64,000 nt of DNA, from positions 716,970-780,969 of the forward strand of contig NZ_JACDUR010000005.1 of assembly GCF_013761175.1 (NCBI RefSeq). The letters are read 5' to 3'. The notes beneath the pieces are model-generated. The model was not told where the DNA came from. It worked only from the letters and a program-made list of their open reading frames with translations, and made no database searches. Shown here piece by piece: positions 33,296 through 41,644 of this stretch; the first letter of the stretch is position 1; each line of letters starts with the position of its first letter. The translations under genes and the position numbers were made by a program. This DNA comes from Nonomuraea soli (GTDB lineage: Bacteria; Actinomycetota; Actinomycetes; Streptosporangiales; Streptosporangiaceae).

Positions 33296-34012
33296 ATGGA
33301 CAACTCTAGCGGAGTCGGAGTACTCGACAAGGCCGTTTTGGTGCTGAACGCCCTCGAAGCGGGCCCAGCCTCGCTCGCGCAACTGGTCCAGGCGACCGGT
33401 TTGGCCAGGCCCACAGCGCATCGGCTGGCCGTCGCCCTGGAATTTCACCGTTTCGTATCGCGAGACACCCAAGGCCGCTTCGTGCTCGGGCCCCGCCTTT
33501 CCGAGTTGTCCACGGCGGCCGGCGAGGACCGGCTGCTGGCCGTGGCCTCCCCCGTGCTGACCCAGTTGCGCGACCTGACCGGGGAGAGCGCCCAGCTCTA
33601 CCGGCGCCAGGGCGACGAGAGGGTGTGCGTGGCCGCCGCCGAACGGGCCAGCGGACTCCGTGACACCGTGCCCGTCGGCTCCGCGCTTCCCATGAGCGCG
33701 GGGTCTGCGGCCCAGATCCTGCTCGCATGGGAGGAGCCCGACCGGCTGCACCGGGGGTTGCGGGGGGCCAAGTTCACCGCCGCCACGCTCGCATCGGTAC
33801 GGCGGCGCGGATGGGCGCACAGCGTGGGTGAGCGGGAGAACGGGGTGGCCAGCGTGTCGGCGCCCATCCGGGGGGCTGGGGGGAAGGTGATCGCGGCGGT
33901 GTCGGTTTCCGGGCCGATAGAGCGGTTGACGAGGACGCCGGGACGGCTGCACGCGGTGCCGGTGATGTCGGCGGCGGAGCGGATCACGGAGGCCATGCGG
34001 CGGTCGTCTTGA
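33296..34012 (+). CDS. ndgR: IclR family regulator divergent from leuCD (NdgR/LtbR-like)
   Basis: A 238-residue IclR protein: an N-terminal winged helix (VLDKAVLVLNALEAGPASLAQLVQATGLARPTAHRL region) and a C-terminal effector domain (SAGSAAQILLAW; GERENGVASVSAPIR). A single IclR gene divergent from leuCD is known as NdgR in Streptomyces and LtbR in Corynebacterium, a regulator of leucine and other amino-acid genes. This assignment rests on position and family. ATG at 33296 is used; no clear ribosome-binding site precedes it. The last codons enter a 15-bp minisatellite. Confidence 0.88.
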   Translation: MDNSSGVGVLDKAVLVLNALEAGPASLAQLVQATGLARPTAHRLAVALEFHRFVSRDTQGRFVLGPRLSELSTAAGEDRLLAVASPVLTQLRDLTGESAQLYRRQGDERVCVAAAERASGLRDTVPVGSALPMSAGSAAQILLAWEEPDRLHRGLRGAKFTAATLASVRRRGWAHSVGERENGVASVSAPIRGAGGKVIAAVSVSGPIERLTRTPGRLHAVPVMSAAERITEAMRRSS

Positions 34013-34124
34013 GGGCGGTCGTCTCGAGGCCAGCCGTCTCGAGGCCAGCCGTCTCGAGCCCACCCGTCTCGAGGCCAGTCGCCTTGAGGCCAGCCGTCTC
34101 GAGGCCAGCCGCCTTGAGGGACGC
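34005..34124. repeat. 15-bp minisatellite, eight units
   Basis: Eight consecutive 15-bp units with consensus CGTCTCGAGGCCAGC run from the last codons of the IclR gene into the following gap. Units 2, 3 and 7 are identical, and the others differ at 1-5 positions (CGTCTCGAGCCCACC, CGCCTTGAGGCCAGC). There are no spacers, so it is not a CRISPR. Confidence 0.9.
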
Positions 34125-34644
34125 GAGTTCCGTCTACGCGCTGTGACGCGGGACCGCCGACGACGCCGGTCCGCCCACACCCTCGCCGCATGGCCAGGTC
34201 CTGCCCCTCGCAAGCCCACACCCTCACCGACCCGACGCCGCGCCGCGCCCGCCTACCTCGCGAGCCAGCTCCCCACCCCCATGCTCCCCAGCCGACTCCC
34301 CAACTTCCCCGCCTCCCCACCCGGCTCCCCGCCGGCTCCCCACCCCTGGGCCGCTCTCACCTCCCTACCTCCGCGCCGTTCCCACCTGCCGAGCCGACTC
34401 CCTACCTCGGCGTAGCACCCGCCTGCCGAGCCAACCCCCCACCCCGGGCCGCTTCCACCTCCCACGCGGACTCTCCGCCTCCACCCCTCTCACAAAGCCG
34501 CTCCCCCGCCCCCTCCCGCAAAGTCGCTCCCCCGCCCCTGCCACCCCCGTGGCACCCCGCCAACCAGCCCTTAGGCCGGGCGGACGCGGCATTGCTGACG
34601 ATTTCCCGAAGCGAGCGCCCTCTCAGGCGCACTAGCCTGGTCGG
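34125..34644. other. Non-coding, pyrimidine-rich low-complexity stretch
   Basis: I see no gene here. The plus strand from about 34190 to 34560 is dominated by C and CCTCCC/CCCACC runs with repeated CACCTCCC, GCCGACTCCC and CGCCCC phrases. Reading frames across it encode only Pro/Ser/Arg-rich sequence. No terminator or promoter is convincing. It continues the minisatellite zone. Confidence 0.6.
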
Positions 34645-36381
34645 GTGACAGATCGCATCGAGGTAGCCGCCACTGAGCTGCGACCCCTGCTCGAGGAGTT
34701 CATCGTCTGGGCCCGCACCAACGAGCCCGACATCGCGCCTGAACTCGTCGGCCCCGCCGTGCTGTGGCACCGGTTGGCTTTCTCCGACGACGCCGGCATC
34801 TGGAAGGCCGACACCCTGCGTGAGCTGCTGCTCGAGCGCATGCCCACGGTCGTCGACGACCCCGATGCCGCCGCCGACGGCCTGATCCAGGCCTTGGAGG
34901 CCTACCTGACCTTCCTGTCCCAGACCGGCAGAATGCACCAGCGCGCCGACTCTTTCGACCGGCTGCGCTCGGAGCTGCTCGCCCTCGAGGACGACTTCGT
35001 CGACGCGATGGAAGACCTGATCGACTCCGATTCCCCCTCCGAGGGCGACGACGAGGAGGAGATCGCCGACCTCGGTGACTTCGAGCTGTTCGCCGACGAG
35101 CTCGCCGAGCTCGACACCATCCGCCTGCGCCCCGACGCCGAGCTGGCCGACGCCGCGCGTGCCGTACCTCTGCTCGCCAAGGCGCGCGACCTGGCGCTGT
35201 GGGTCGGGCCGTCGCGGCAGGTCGGCGAGGAGAGCCTGCTGACCGACGCCGAGGTCGAGGAGGCCCTGTCTGTCGTCGGCCTGCCCCGGCCCTCCGCCGC
35301 CGGGCCGCTCGCCCAGGCCGTGCCGCAGTTGTGGAACATCTGGAACCTCGCCGTCGATCTGGAGTTCCTCGAGCCGGGCGACGACGACACGGTCAGCGTG
35401 CGCACCGACACCGCCGACTGGCCCTTCGACGACGACGAGGACGTGCTCGACGCCTGGGCGCTCGGCCTGCAGTCGGTCGACTACGCCGACCCGGAGCTGC
35501 CCGACGAGGACCTCACGCTCGTCCTCACGGGGCTGACCCGCGGGGTGCTCGTGCGCCTGCTGCTCGCCGGCGGCTCCCTGGAGCTCGCAAACCTGCGCAC
35601 CGACCTCGAGGCGGCCGCCGCCGACCTCGACGAGCTCGGCCCCGACGCGTGGGCCGCCGCCACCTCGTTGTACGGCGACCCGCTCGCGCCCGTCATCGAC
35701 TGGCTCGTGGGGTACGGCATGGCCGTCGTGTCGGGCACCTCCCTGGTGCTCACCCCTCTCGGTGTCGACGGTGTGGTGCACCTGATCGACGACGCCGACA
35801 TCGAGGTCGACGCACGACCGGCCATCGACTCGATGAACGCCCTCGACCTGCTGGCCCTGAGCGCCGATCTGCCGGAGGAGGAGGCCGACGCCGAGCTCGC
35901 GGCCTGGATGGAGCTCCGCGATCCCGCCAAGGCCGCCTCGGAACTGCTCGAGGCCGCCACCGCCGACCCGGCGGACGCCCTCATCCGTGTGCAGGCCGCC
36001 TCCGTCGTGGGGGCTCTCGGCGAGGCAGCCACCCCCGCGTGGAAGGCGGCGCTCTCCGAGCCCTCGCTCCGGCCGTACGCCGCCACCCACCTCACCCAGC
36101 TCGGCGTGGCCGACGCTCCCGAGCCGACGCAGGACGACACTCACTGGCTCATCTTGGACATGTGGACCATCTCCGCGGGGCTCGGCCGCTCGGAGTTCGT
36201 GAGCAGCTTGAGGGACATCGGGCCTGATCTGCTGAACAACCTGCTGGAGGTGGTTTGGAAGATTCCTCACGCGCATGTGGAGGAGCTTCTGGACCTCATC
36301 TCGCAGGTGCACCCGGACAAGCAGGTCGCCAAGGCCGCCAAGCGGGCGTTGTTCAAGACCCGCTCGGCCACCGGCCACTAG
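34645..36381 (+). CDS. Large acidic hypothetical protein
   Basis: A 578-residue soluble protein starting at GTG (VTDRIEVAATELRPLLEEF). It is rich in Asp, Glu, Ala and Leu and has an acidic segment near residues 128-145 (SDSPSEGDDEEEIADL). The later part looks alpha-helical and repetitive, with LAxxPA-like HEAT-style stretches (DPAKAASELLEAATADPADAL). No catalytic motif or membrane segment is seen. I do not recognise the family. It is flanked on both sides by minisatellite DNA. Confidence 0.75.
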   Translation: MTDRIEVAATELRPLLEEFIVWARTNEPDIAPELVGPAVLWHRLAFSDDAGIWKADTLRELLLERMPTVVDDPDAAADGLIQALEAYLTFLSQTGRMHQRADSFDRLRSELLALEDDFVDAMEDLIDSDSPSEGDDEEEIADLGDFELFADELAELDTIRLRPDAELADAARAVPLLAKARDLALWVGPSRQVGEESLLTDAEVEEALSVVGLPRPSAAGPLAQAVPQLWNIWNLAVDLEFLEPGDDDTVSVRTDTADWPFDDDEDVLDAWALGLQSVDYADPELPDEDLTLVLTGLTRGVLVRLLLAGGSLELANLRTDLEAAAADLDELGPDAWAAATSLYGDPLAPVIDWLVGYGMAVVSGTSLVLTPLGVDGVVHLIDDADIEVDARPAIDSMNALDLLALSADLPEEEADAELAAWMELRDPAKAASELLEAATADPADALIRVQAASVVGALGEAATPAWKAALSEPSLRPYAATHLTQLGVADAPEPTQDDTHWLILDMWTISAGLGRSEFVSSLRDIGPDLLNNLLEVVWKIPHAHVEELLDLISQVHPDKQVAKAAKRALFKTRSATGH

Positions 36382-36448
36382 AGCCCGGCTGGTGCCCGGA
36401 GCCAGCGTTAGGGCGGGCTTCGGGCGCTGGTGAGCCGCCGCCCCCCTT

Positions 36449-36630
36449 GGAGACCCGCCCTGGCGTGTCCCCTCGGAGATCGGGCCTGAGGTGCTCTCTC
36501 GGAGATCGGCTCTGGGGTGCTCCCTCGGAGGCCGACTCTGGGGTGCTCTTTCGGAGACCAAGCCTGGTGTGCTCCCTCAGAGACCAAGCCTGGTGTGCTC
36601 CCCCGGACGCCGGGGCTGGCGGGCTTGTGC
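36449..36630. repeat. 26-bp minisatellite, seven units
   Basis: Seven 26-bp units (consensus GGAGAYCGGCCTGGGGTGCTCCCTC) fill the gap between the acidic protein gene and the ABC permease gene. Units 2-6 are the most similar, and the first and last have drifted. The unit is not a multiple of three. Confidence 0.85.
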
Positions 36631-36633
36631 TTG

Positions 36634-37407
36634 TCAGGCGTCGCGGTGTCGTAAGAGCCAGCGGCCCAGCGCGATGGCGGCGGTCGCCCAGGCGGCGAAC
36701 ACCCCCAGCCCTCCCCAAGGGCTGATGGGAAACGCCGCCAGGTCGGTCGTCGCCTGGATCGTCAGCCCGGCGTTGGTGGGCGCGAGCCTGAAGATCCACT
36801 CCTTCATGTCCGGGTTGCTGATCAAGACCAGGAGGCTCGGCACGTAGAGCACCGCCAGCACGCTCCCGGTGGCGGCCGCGGTGTCGCGGACCGCTGCCGC
36901 GATTCCGACGCTGAGCAGGGCGATCAGCCCCAGGTACAGCACCGAGCCGACGGCGGCGCGCAGGCTGGGGCCGTGGGTGAGGGACGGCAGCGCGTATCCG
37001 TGGACGAAGGTGTATCCGGTGTCGGGCAGGATGAGCCGCGCCGCGAGGATCGAGCCCAGGACCCCGGCCGTCCCCGCGGCCAGGGTCGTGCCCGTGACGA
37101 GGATCGCCTTGGCCGCGAGCACCCTTCCGCGGGTAGGCATCGCCGTCAGGGTGGTCTGGATCAGCCCGGTGCTGTATTCGCCGCTGACCACCGCGATGGC
37201 CAGGAGGGCGACCAAAGCCTGGCTCAGCTGCACGCCGCTGAGGCTGATCCGGGCGGGGTCGTAGGAGCACTGACCGAACGGGCAGGTCATGACGGCGCTC
37301 GCCGCCGCGCCCACGGCCACCGTCAGTAGCGCCACACCCAGTAGCAACCATGCTGGACCCGCCACCGTGCGCATCTTGGTCCACTCGGCGTGCAGTTCGC
37401 GCCTCAT
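36634..37407 (-). CDS. ABC-2 type transporter permease
   Basis: A 257-residue membrane protein with about six helices. It begins MRRELHAEWTKMRTVAGP, the usual cytoplasmic ELxxEWxKLRT opening of antibiotic or bacitracin-type ABC-2 exporters, and the first external loop has CPFGQC. ATG at 37407 is chosen because GAGGGGAG lies before it. It follows the other permease gene on the same strand 58 nt downstream, and the ATPase at 39016 probably serves both. Confidence 0.88.
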   Translation of the reverse strand: MRRELHAEWTKMRTVAGPAWLLLGVALLTVAVGAAASAVMTCPFGQCSYDPARISLSGVQLSQALVALLAIAVVSGEYSTGLIQTTLTAMPTRGRVLAAKAILVTGTTLAAGTAGVLGSILAARLILPDTGYTFVHGYALPSLTHGPSLRAAVGSVLYLGLIALLSVGIAAAVRDTAAATGSVLAVLYVPSLLVLISNPDMKEWIFRLAPTNAGLTIQATTDLAAFPISPWGGLGVFAAWATAAIALGRWLLRHRDA

Positions 37408-37465
37408 CGTGGCTCCCCTCGGCTCAGGCGTCATCGCTCGCACGTCCCGACTCAGACGTCATCGC

Positions 37466-39019
37466 TCACACGTCTCGGGATCGGAGCCGGTGGATCGCCA
37501 CGCCCAGGGCGAGCGCCGCGTAGATGCAGAGCACCCCGAACCCGGCCCAGGCGGGCAGGGGGAAGTAGCCCTCGAGCGGCGACTCGGATGTGAGGACGTG
37601 GGGGTAGCTGGGCATGCTCTGCTGGACGGCGAAGGCGGCAGCAGGAGTCAGGCGCAGCAGCCACTGCGCCGGGCCTGTCGGAAGCAGTGAGGTCGTCGCC
37701 AGGATGTACGGCAGGACGATCAGTGCGAACGTGGTGACGATCGCCGCCGCGCTGCGCCGGAAGATCACCCCGAGGCCGAGCGCGAACACCGCCGTCACGG
37801 CCAGCAGCGCCGCGGTGCCGCCCACGATGCGGGCCTGGGTGAGAAACGAGATCGGCAGGATGAAGTTGCCGTTGTCGCGCAGGATCGGCAGGGACACGGC
37901 GATCGTGGCAACGGTGGCGACCAGCGCTCCGGCGAGGGTGACGGAGCCGATCACGACGGCCTTGGCGGCGATCGCTCGGTGCCGCCTCGGGCTGGCGAGC
38001 ATGGTGATGGCGATCATTCCGCGGCGGTACTCCGCCGTGATGTACATGACGGCCACCACCGTGACCGCGATCATTGCGGCGAGCGTGCCGGTGAGGATGC
38101 TGGAGTAGCGCACACCATCGGCGGTGACCGGCGCGATGTCGCCGTTGCCGGTGACGGTGAAGGTGTCGCCCGACTGGGTGGCCTCGCCCGGGCGATGGGG
38201 CGTGTGTCCGTCGGGTCCGAGGGTGACGCCGACGTCGGTCCGCGTCCACTCGCCCGTGGCGGAGGGGGTGACGTTGTCGAAGGTGGCGGTGGCGTTCGCG
38301 AGGCGGGATGTGGAGATGCTTCCGCCGAGGGAGTTGCCGGTGAGCGTCATGTCGTCGGGCGACGCGACGAAGAGGCCGATCTGCACCGTGTCGGGGAGGT
38401 CGTCCATGCGAACGGTGCTCACGGTGCTCCAGGTGCGGCCGTCGGCGGACTCGCTGCCGGTGATCGTGTCGCCGCTGCGGCTCAGTTTCAGCCATCGGCC
38501 GCCGGGCGCCGAGGCGCTCCCCGCGGCGTCTTCGGTGAAGTCGTGCTGCATGCGGACGCCGTGCTTGGCCGTGACCATCACCGCCGCGTAGGACGAACCC
38601 TGCTCAAGGCCTTCCTTGATCATGAGGCCGGCCTTGGCCCAGGGTGTGTTGCCGGGGACGATCTTGTCGTGGTTGGGAGGCGGGTAGGTGATCGTGCCGG
38701 AGAGCGACGCGACGCGGGCGGTGATCGTGCCGTCGCCGGTGAGCGGCTGGTGTACGAAGAAGAACTTGTCGTTCACCGCCTCTCCGCCGGGCCCGGTCGG
38801 AGGAACCGGGCAGGCCACCTCTTTCGTGCCCTGCATGCACGAGCTGAAGGAGTTGGCCGCGAAGAGCAGGCCGAAGGCGGGGATCACCAGCAATGCCACG
38901 ACCAGGCCGATGGTCCAGCCGCGGACGGTGCGGAACTTGGTCCACTCGGCGCGAAGCAGTTGGGCGAAGCCGTCGCGTGCGGCGCGCGCCTGGGAGCGCG
39001 GGCGGGTGGTGGTCGTCAT
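37466..39019 (-). CDS. ABC transporter permease with large extracellular lectin-like insert
   Basis: A 517-residue permease. The cytoplasmic opening LLRAEWTKFRTVRGW is followed by helix 1 (about 34-55), then an extracytoplasmic region of about 245 residues, then five or so helices from about residue 300. The insert has the pattern of a concanavalin-like beta-sandwich: WAKAGLMIKEG, MQHDFTEDAAGSA, RWLKLSRSGDTITG, SADGRTWSTV and LFVASP, as in DUF1349-type domains. This would sense or hold an external ligand (inference). It is coupled to the ATPase gene by an ATGA overlap. Confidence 0.88.
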   Translation of the reverse strand: MTTTTRPRSQARAARDGFAQLLRAEWTKFRTVRGWTIGLVVALLVIPAFGLLFAANSFSSCMQGTKEVACPVPPTGPGGEAVNDKFFFVHQPLTGDGTITARVASLSGTITYPPPNHDKIVPGNTPWAKAGLMIKEGLEQGSSYAAVMVTAKHGVRMQHDFTEDAAGSASAPGGRWLKLSRSGDTITGSESADGRTWSTVSTVRMDDLPDTVQIGLFVASPDDMTLTGNSLGGSISTSRLANATATFDNVTPSATGEWTRTDVGVTLGPDGHTPHRPGEATQSGDTFTVTGNGDIAPVTADGVRYSSILTGTLAAMIAVTVVAVMYITAEYRRGMIAITMLASPRRHRAIAAKAVVIGSVTLAGALVATVATIAVSLPILRDNGNFILPISFLTQARIVGGTAALLAVTAVFALGLGVIFRRSAAAIVTTFALIVLPYILATTSLLPTGPAQWLLRLTPAAAFAVQQSMPSYPHVLTSESPLEGYFPLPAWAGFGVLCIYAALALGVAIHRLRSRDV

Positions 39020-39936
39020 CTCCCCGCACCTCCGTGGAACTCGACGGACGCGCGCGTCAGGTCCATGTAGGCCTCTTCGAGGGTGGCGCGATGGGCGCTC
39101 ACCTCGGCGAACGGCACCGCGTCGCGGGTCAGCAGACTGACGACCCGCTCGGCTTCCATGCCTTCGATCACCAAGGTGTCGGGCCCGGTGACGGTGACGA
39201 TCGCTCCGGCGGGCGACAGGGTCTCCATGGCCGACTCGCGCGACGGTGTGCGCAGCGTGACGCGCCCGTTGGACGCCGCCGCGATCAGCCGCGACACGGC
39301 GGTGTCGGCGACCACCTGCCCGCGCCCCACGACCACGAGATGCTCGGCGGTGTCCTGCAACTCGCTCATGAGATGGCTCGACACCAGGACCGCCCGCCCC
39401 TCGCGAGCCAGCGAACGCAGGAATCCGCGCACCCACAGGATCCCCTCGGGGTCGAGCCCGTTGAACGGCTCGTCGAGCATCAGCACCGCCGGATCACCCA
39501 GCAGCGCCGCGGCGATGCCGAGCCGCTGCCTCATGCCCAGCGAATAGCCGCCCGCCCTGCGCCGGATGGCGCCGCCCAGCCCCATCAGCTCGGCGACCTC
39601 GTCGACACGCTTGGCCGACAGCCCCTGGGAGTGGGCCAGCCACAGCAGGTGGTTGCGTGCCGTCCGGCTCGGTTGGAGAGCGCCAGCGTCGAGCAGCGCT
39701 CCGACCTCGCTCAGCGGGTTTCTGAGCTTGGGGTACGGCATGCCGCCGACCAGTGCGGTGCCCTCGTCGGCGGTGTCGAGCCCGAGGATCACCCGCATCG
39801 TGGTGGATTTGCCGGCTCCGTTGGGGCCGACGAACCCGGTCACCTGGCCCGGCCGTACGGTGAAGGACATCCCGTCGAGGGCGAGGACCTGCCCGAACCG
39901 CTTGCGCAGCCCGGAGACTTCGATGGTCGCATCCAT
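39016..39936 (-). CDS. ABC transporter ATP-binding protein
   Basis: A 306-residue ATPase of the antibiotic/ABC-2 exporter class. Walker A GPNGAGKST, signature YSLGMRQRL, Walker B LMLDEPFNGLDP and switch SSHLM are intact. The C-terminal 80 residues form a DUF4162-like tail (VEGMEAERV...TLEEAYMDLT). It starts at ATG 39936 and is first in a three-gene operon (ATPase, lectin-insert permease, second permease). The divergent histidine kinase gene begins 128 bp away, across two palindromes. Confidence 0.92.
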   Translation of the reverse strand: MDATIEVSGLRKRFGQVLALDGMSFTVRPGQVTGFVGPNGAGKSTTMRVILGLDTADEGTALVGGMPYPKLRNPLSEVGALLDAGALQPSRTARNHLLWLAHSQGLSAKRVDEVAELMGLGGAIRRRAGGYSLGMRQRLGIAAALLGDPAVLMLDEPFNGLDPEGILWVRGFLRSLAREGRAVLVSSHLMSELQDTAEHLVVVGRGQVVADTAVSRLIAAASNGRVTLRTPSRESAMETLSPAGAIVTVTGPDTLVIEGMEAERVVSLLTRDAVPFAEVSAHRATLEEAYMDLTRASVEFHGGAGR

Positions 39937-39994
39937 GCCAGGCAGATTAGGGAGCTTGGGCGTACCAGGGCGTCCCGCGTGGGAGCCATCTTCG

Positions 39995-40016
39995 GCCTCC
40001 CTTACGTAAGGGAGGC
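39995..40016. promoter_or_regulatory. Perfect 22-bp palindrome between ABC exporter and two-component genes
   Basis: GCCTCCCTTAC followed directly by GTAAGGGAGGC, a fully symmetrical 22-bp inverted repeat. It lies in the divergent gap between the exporter ATPase gene (minus) and the histidine kinase gene (plus), 23 bp centre to centre from a second palindrome of the same half-site. It is a likely binding site for the dimeric LuxR-type response regulator (inference). Confidence 0.7.
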
Positions 40017-40019
40017 AGG

Positions 40020-40037
40020 ATCCCTCACGTGAGGGAT
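40020..40037. promoter_or_regulatory. Perfect 18-bp palindrome, second site of the pair
   Basis: ATCCCTCAC followed by GTGAGGGAT. It shares the half-site CCCTyAC/GTrAGGG with the 39995-40016 palindrome and ends 26 nt before the kinase ATG. The 23-bp spacing is close to two helical turns, so two dimers could bind on the same face. Confidence 0.7.
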
Positions 40038-40063
40038 GCCCCGGCAGGGCTCTGGCCTGCACA

Positions 40064-41644
40064 ATGACCTGTGTGAATCGGTGGGTCGAGTGGGCGCGGC
40101 GCATCGCAGCCGCCCCGCGCGCGCCCGTCGTAGCAGGGGTGCTGCTGGTGCTGCTCGCGGTGGCCGAGTCGCTCCTCGACGCGCGCGACACCCGACTGCC
40201 CAGCCTGGTGGGCGGGATCAGCGAGACCGTGCCCGTCGGGACGATCACTCCGGCCGTGTCGCCGCACCCGCCCGACAACGCGCTGTACTTTCTCGTCTTC
40301 CCGCTGCTCGCCCTAGCGGCCACGCTGCCGCTCCTGCTGCTCCGGGCCCTGCCGGGGGCAGTGATCGTCACGGCGACGGTGGTGGTGTCGCTCACGGCGT
40401 TCCACACCCTGACCCTTGCCGCGGCGGCCGCGTTGCTGATCTCGGAGTACCGGCTCGGACGTAGGGGCTCCCCGTTGGCGGCCGTGGTGCTGGCCGCGCC
40501 CTTCCCGGTGCTCGCCCTGGTGATGGCGGCTTCCGAACCCTCGGGAGAAGGGTCGCTGGCCGTACTGGTCCTGGCGTCGATGGCGCCGACCGCGGCACTG
40601 GCGGGCATCGCACAGCGGGCCCACGCCCAGACGCTGGCCTCGGCCGCCACCCGGCAGGTCGTGGAAGACTCGCTGCTCGCTCACACGGCGCGCGGTGAAC
40701 GGGCGAGGATCGCCCGAGAGCTGCACGACGTCGTGGCGCACCACATCTCGATGGTGGCCGTCCAGGCGGAAACCGCGCGCCTGGCCACGCCGGGCATGCC
40801 CGACGCCGGGGCCGAGCGGCTGCTGGCCATCGGGAACACCGCGCGGGCCGCGCTGACGGAGATGCGGCGGGTGCTGGGCGTGCTGCGCGAGGACGCCGAG
40901 GCCGAGACGGCGGAGCGCCGGCCGCAGCCGGGGTTGCGGCTGCATGAGCTGAACGCGCTGCTCGACGAGGCGCGGGAGGCTTCTGGGACGGTGGTGCGGC
41001 TCGTCCTCAGCGGGACGCCGGAGGTGTTCGATCCGGGGGTGGAGTTGGCGGCTTATCGCATCGTTCAGGAGGCGCTGACGAATGCCCGGCGGCATGCGCC
41101 GGGGGCCGCGGTCGATGTGGAGCTGGCGTATTCGGCGGAGGCGCTGCGGGTGCGGGTCAGGGACAACGGGCCGGGCACGGCGCAGGGGGCGCGGCGGTCT
41201 GTCGGGGGTGGGGATGTCGACGAGTGGCTGCTCGCGGACAGGACGCACGACGGGGCAGACGGGGGGGCGTACGGCAGAGCCGGCGGGGGGACGCACGGCG
41301 GCGGGCCAGGTGGGAGGACGGGCGGGCCGGGTGGCGGAAGGCGCGACGGGACGCGCGGCGGCGGGCTAGGTGGGAGCTACGGCAGGACAGGGGGTGGGCG
41401 ACTGGCTGGTGCTGCTTGGGCGGGGGTGCGCGGCGGTGGGCAGGAGGAGGCAGGTGGATGGGGGCGCTTCTTGGGGCGGCGTCGGGCGTCGCTGATCGTG
41501 GAAACCCCCGTGCTCCCGGTCGCCGGGCACGGTTTGTCCGGTATGAAGGAGCGGGTGGCGGCCGTGGGTGGGCGGTTCCGGGCCGGGGCGGCGCCCGGTG
41601 GCGGGTTCATGGTCGAAGCGATCCTTCCCAGGGCCGCCGAATGA
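40064..41644 (+). CDS. Two-component sensor histidine kinase (HisKA_3) with Gly-rich insert
   Basis: A 526-residue membrane kinase of the NarL/DesK class. Several N-terminal helices lie between residues 18 and 185 without a large sensor domain. The phosphorylated His221 is in RARIARELHDVVAHH, the N box is AAYRIVQEALTNARRH, and the G1 box is RVRDNGPG (about 364-371). Normally the G2 box follows within 20-30 residues, but here about 105 Gly/Arg-rich residues intervene before GHGLSGMKERV (about 487). ATG at 40064 is used; GTG at 40073 is possible. It overlaps the response regulator gene by ATGA. Confidence 0.9.
   Translation: MTCVNRWVEWARRIAAAPRAPVVAGVLLVLLAVAESLLDARDTRLPSLVGGISETVPVGTITPAVSPHPPDNALYFLVFPLLALAATLPLLLLRALPGAVIVTATVVVSLTAFHTLTLAAAAALLISEYRLGRRGSPLAAVVLAAPFPVLALVMAASEPSGEGSLAVLVLASMAPTAALAGIAQRAHAQTLASAATRQVVEDSLLAHTARGERARIARELHDVVAHHISMVAVQAETARLATPGMPDAGAERLLAIGNTARAALTEMRRVLGVLREDAEAETAERRPQPGLRLHELNALLDEAREASGTVVRLVLSGTPEVFDPGVELAAYRIVQEALTNARRHAPGAAVDVELAYSAEALRVRVRDNGPGTAQGARRSVGGGDVDEWLLADRTHDGADGGAYGRAGGGTHGGGPGGRTGGPGGGRRDGTRGGGLGGSYGRTGGGRLAGAAWAGVRGGGQEEAGGWGRFLGRRRASLIVETPVLPVAGHGLSGMKERVAAVGGRFRAGAAPGGGFMVEAILPRAAE

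Noticed and set aside
34005..34124. CRISPR-like array
   Set aside because: Units are contiguous 15-mers with no spacer sequence, and no cas gene is present; the same applies to the 26-bp and 27-bp arrays.
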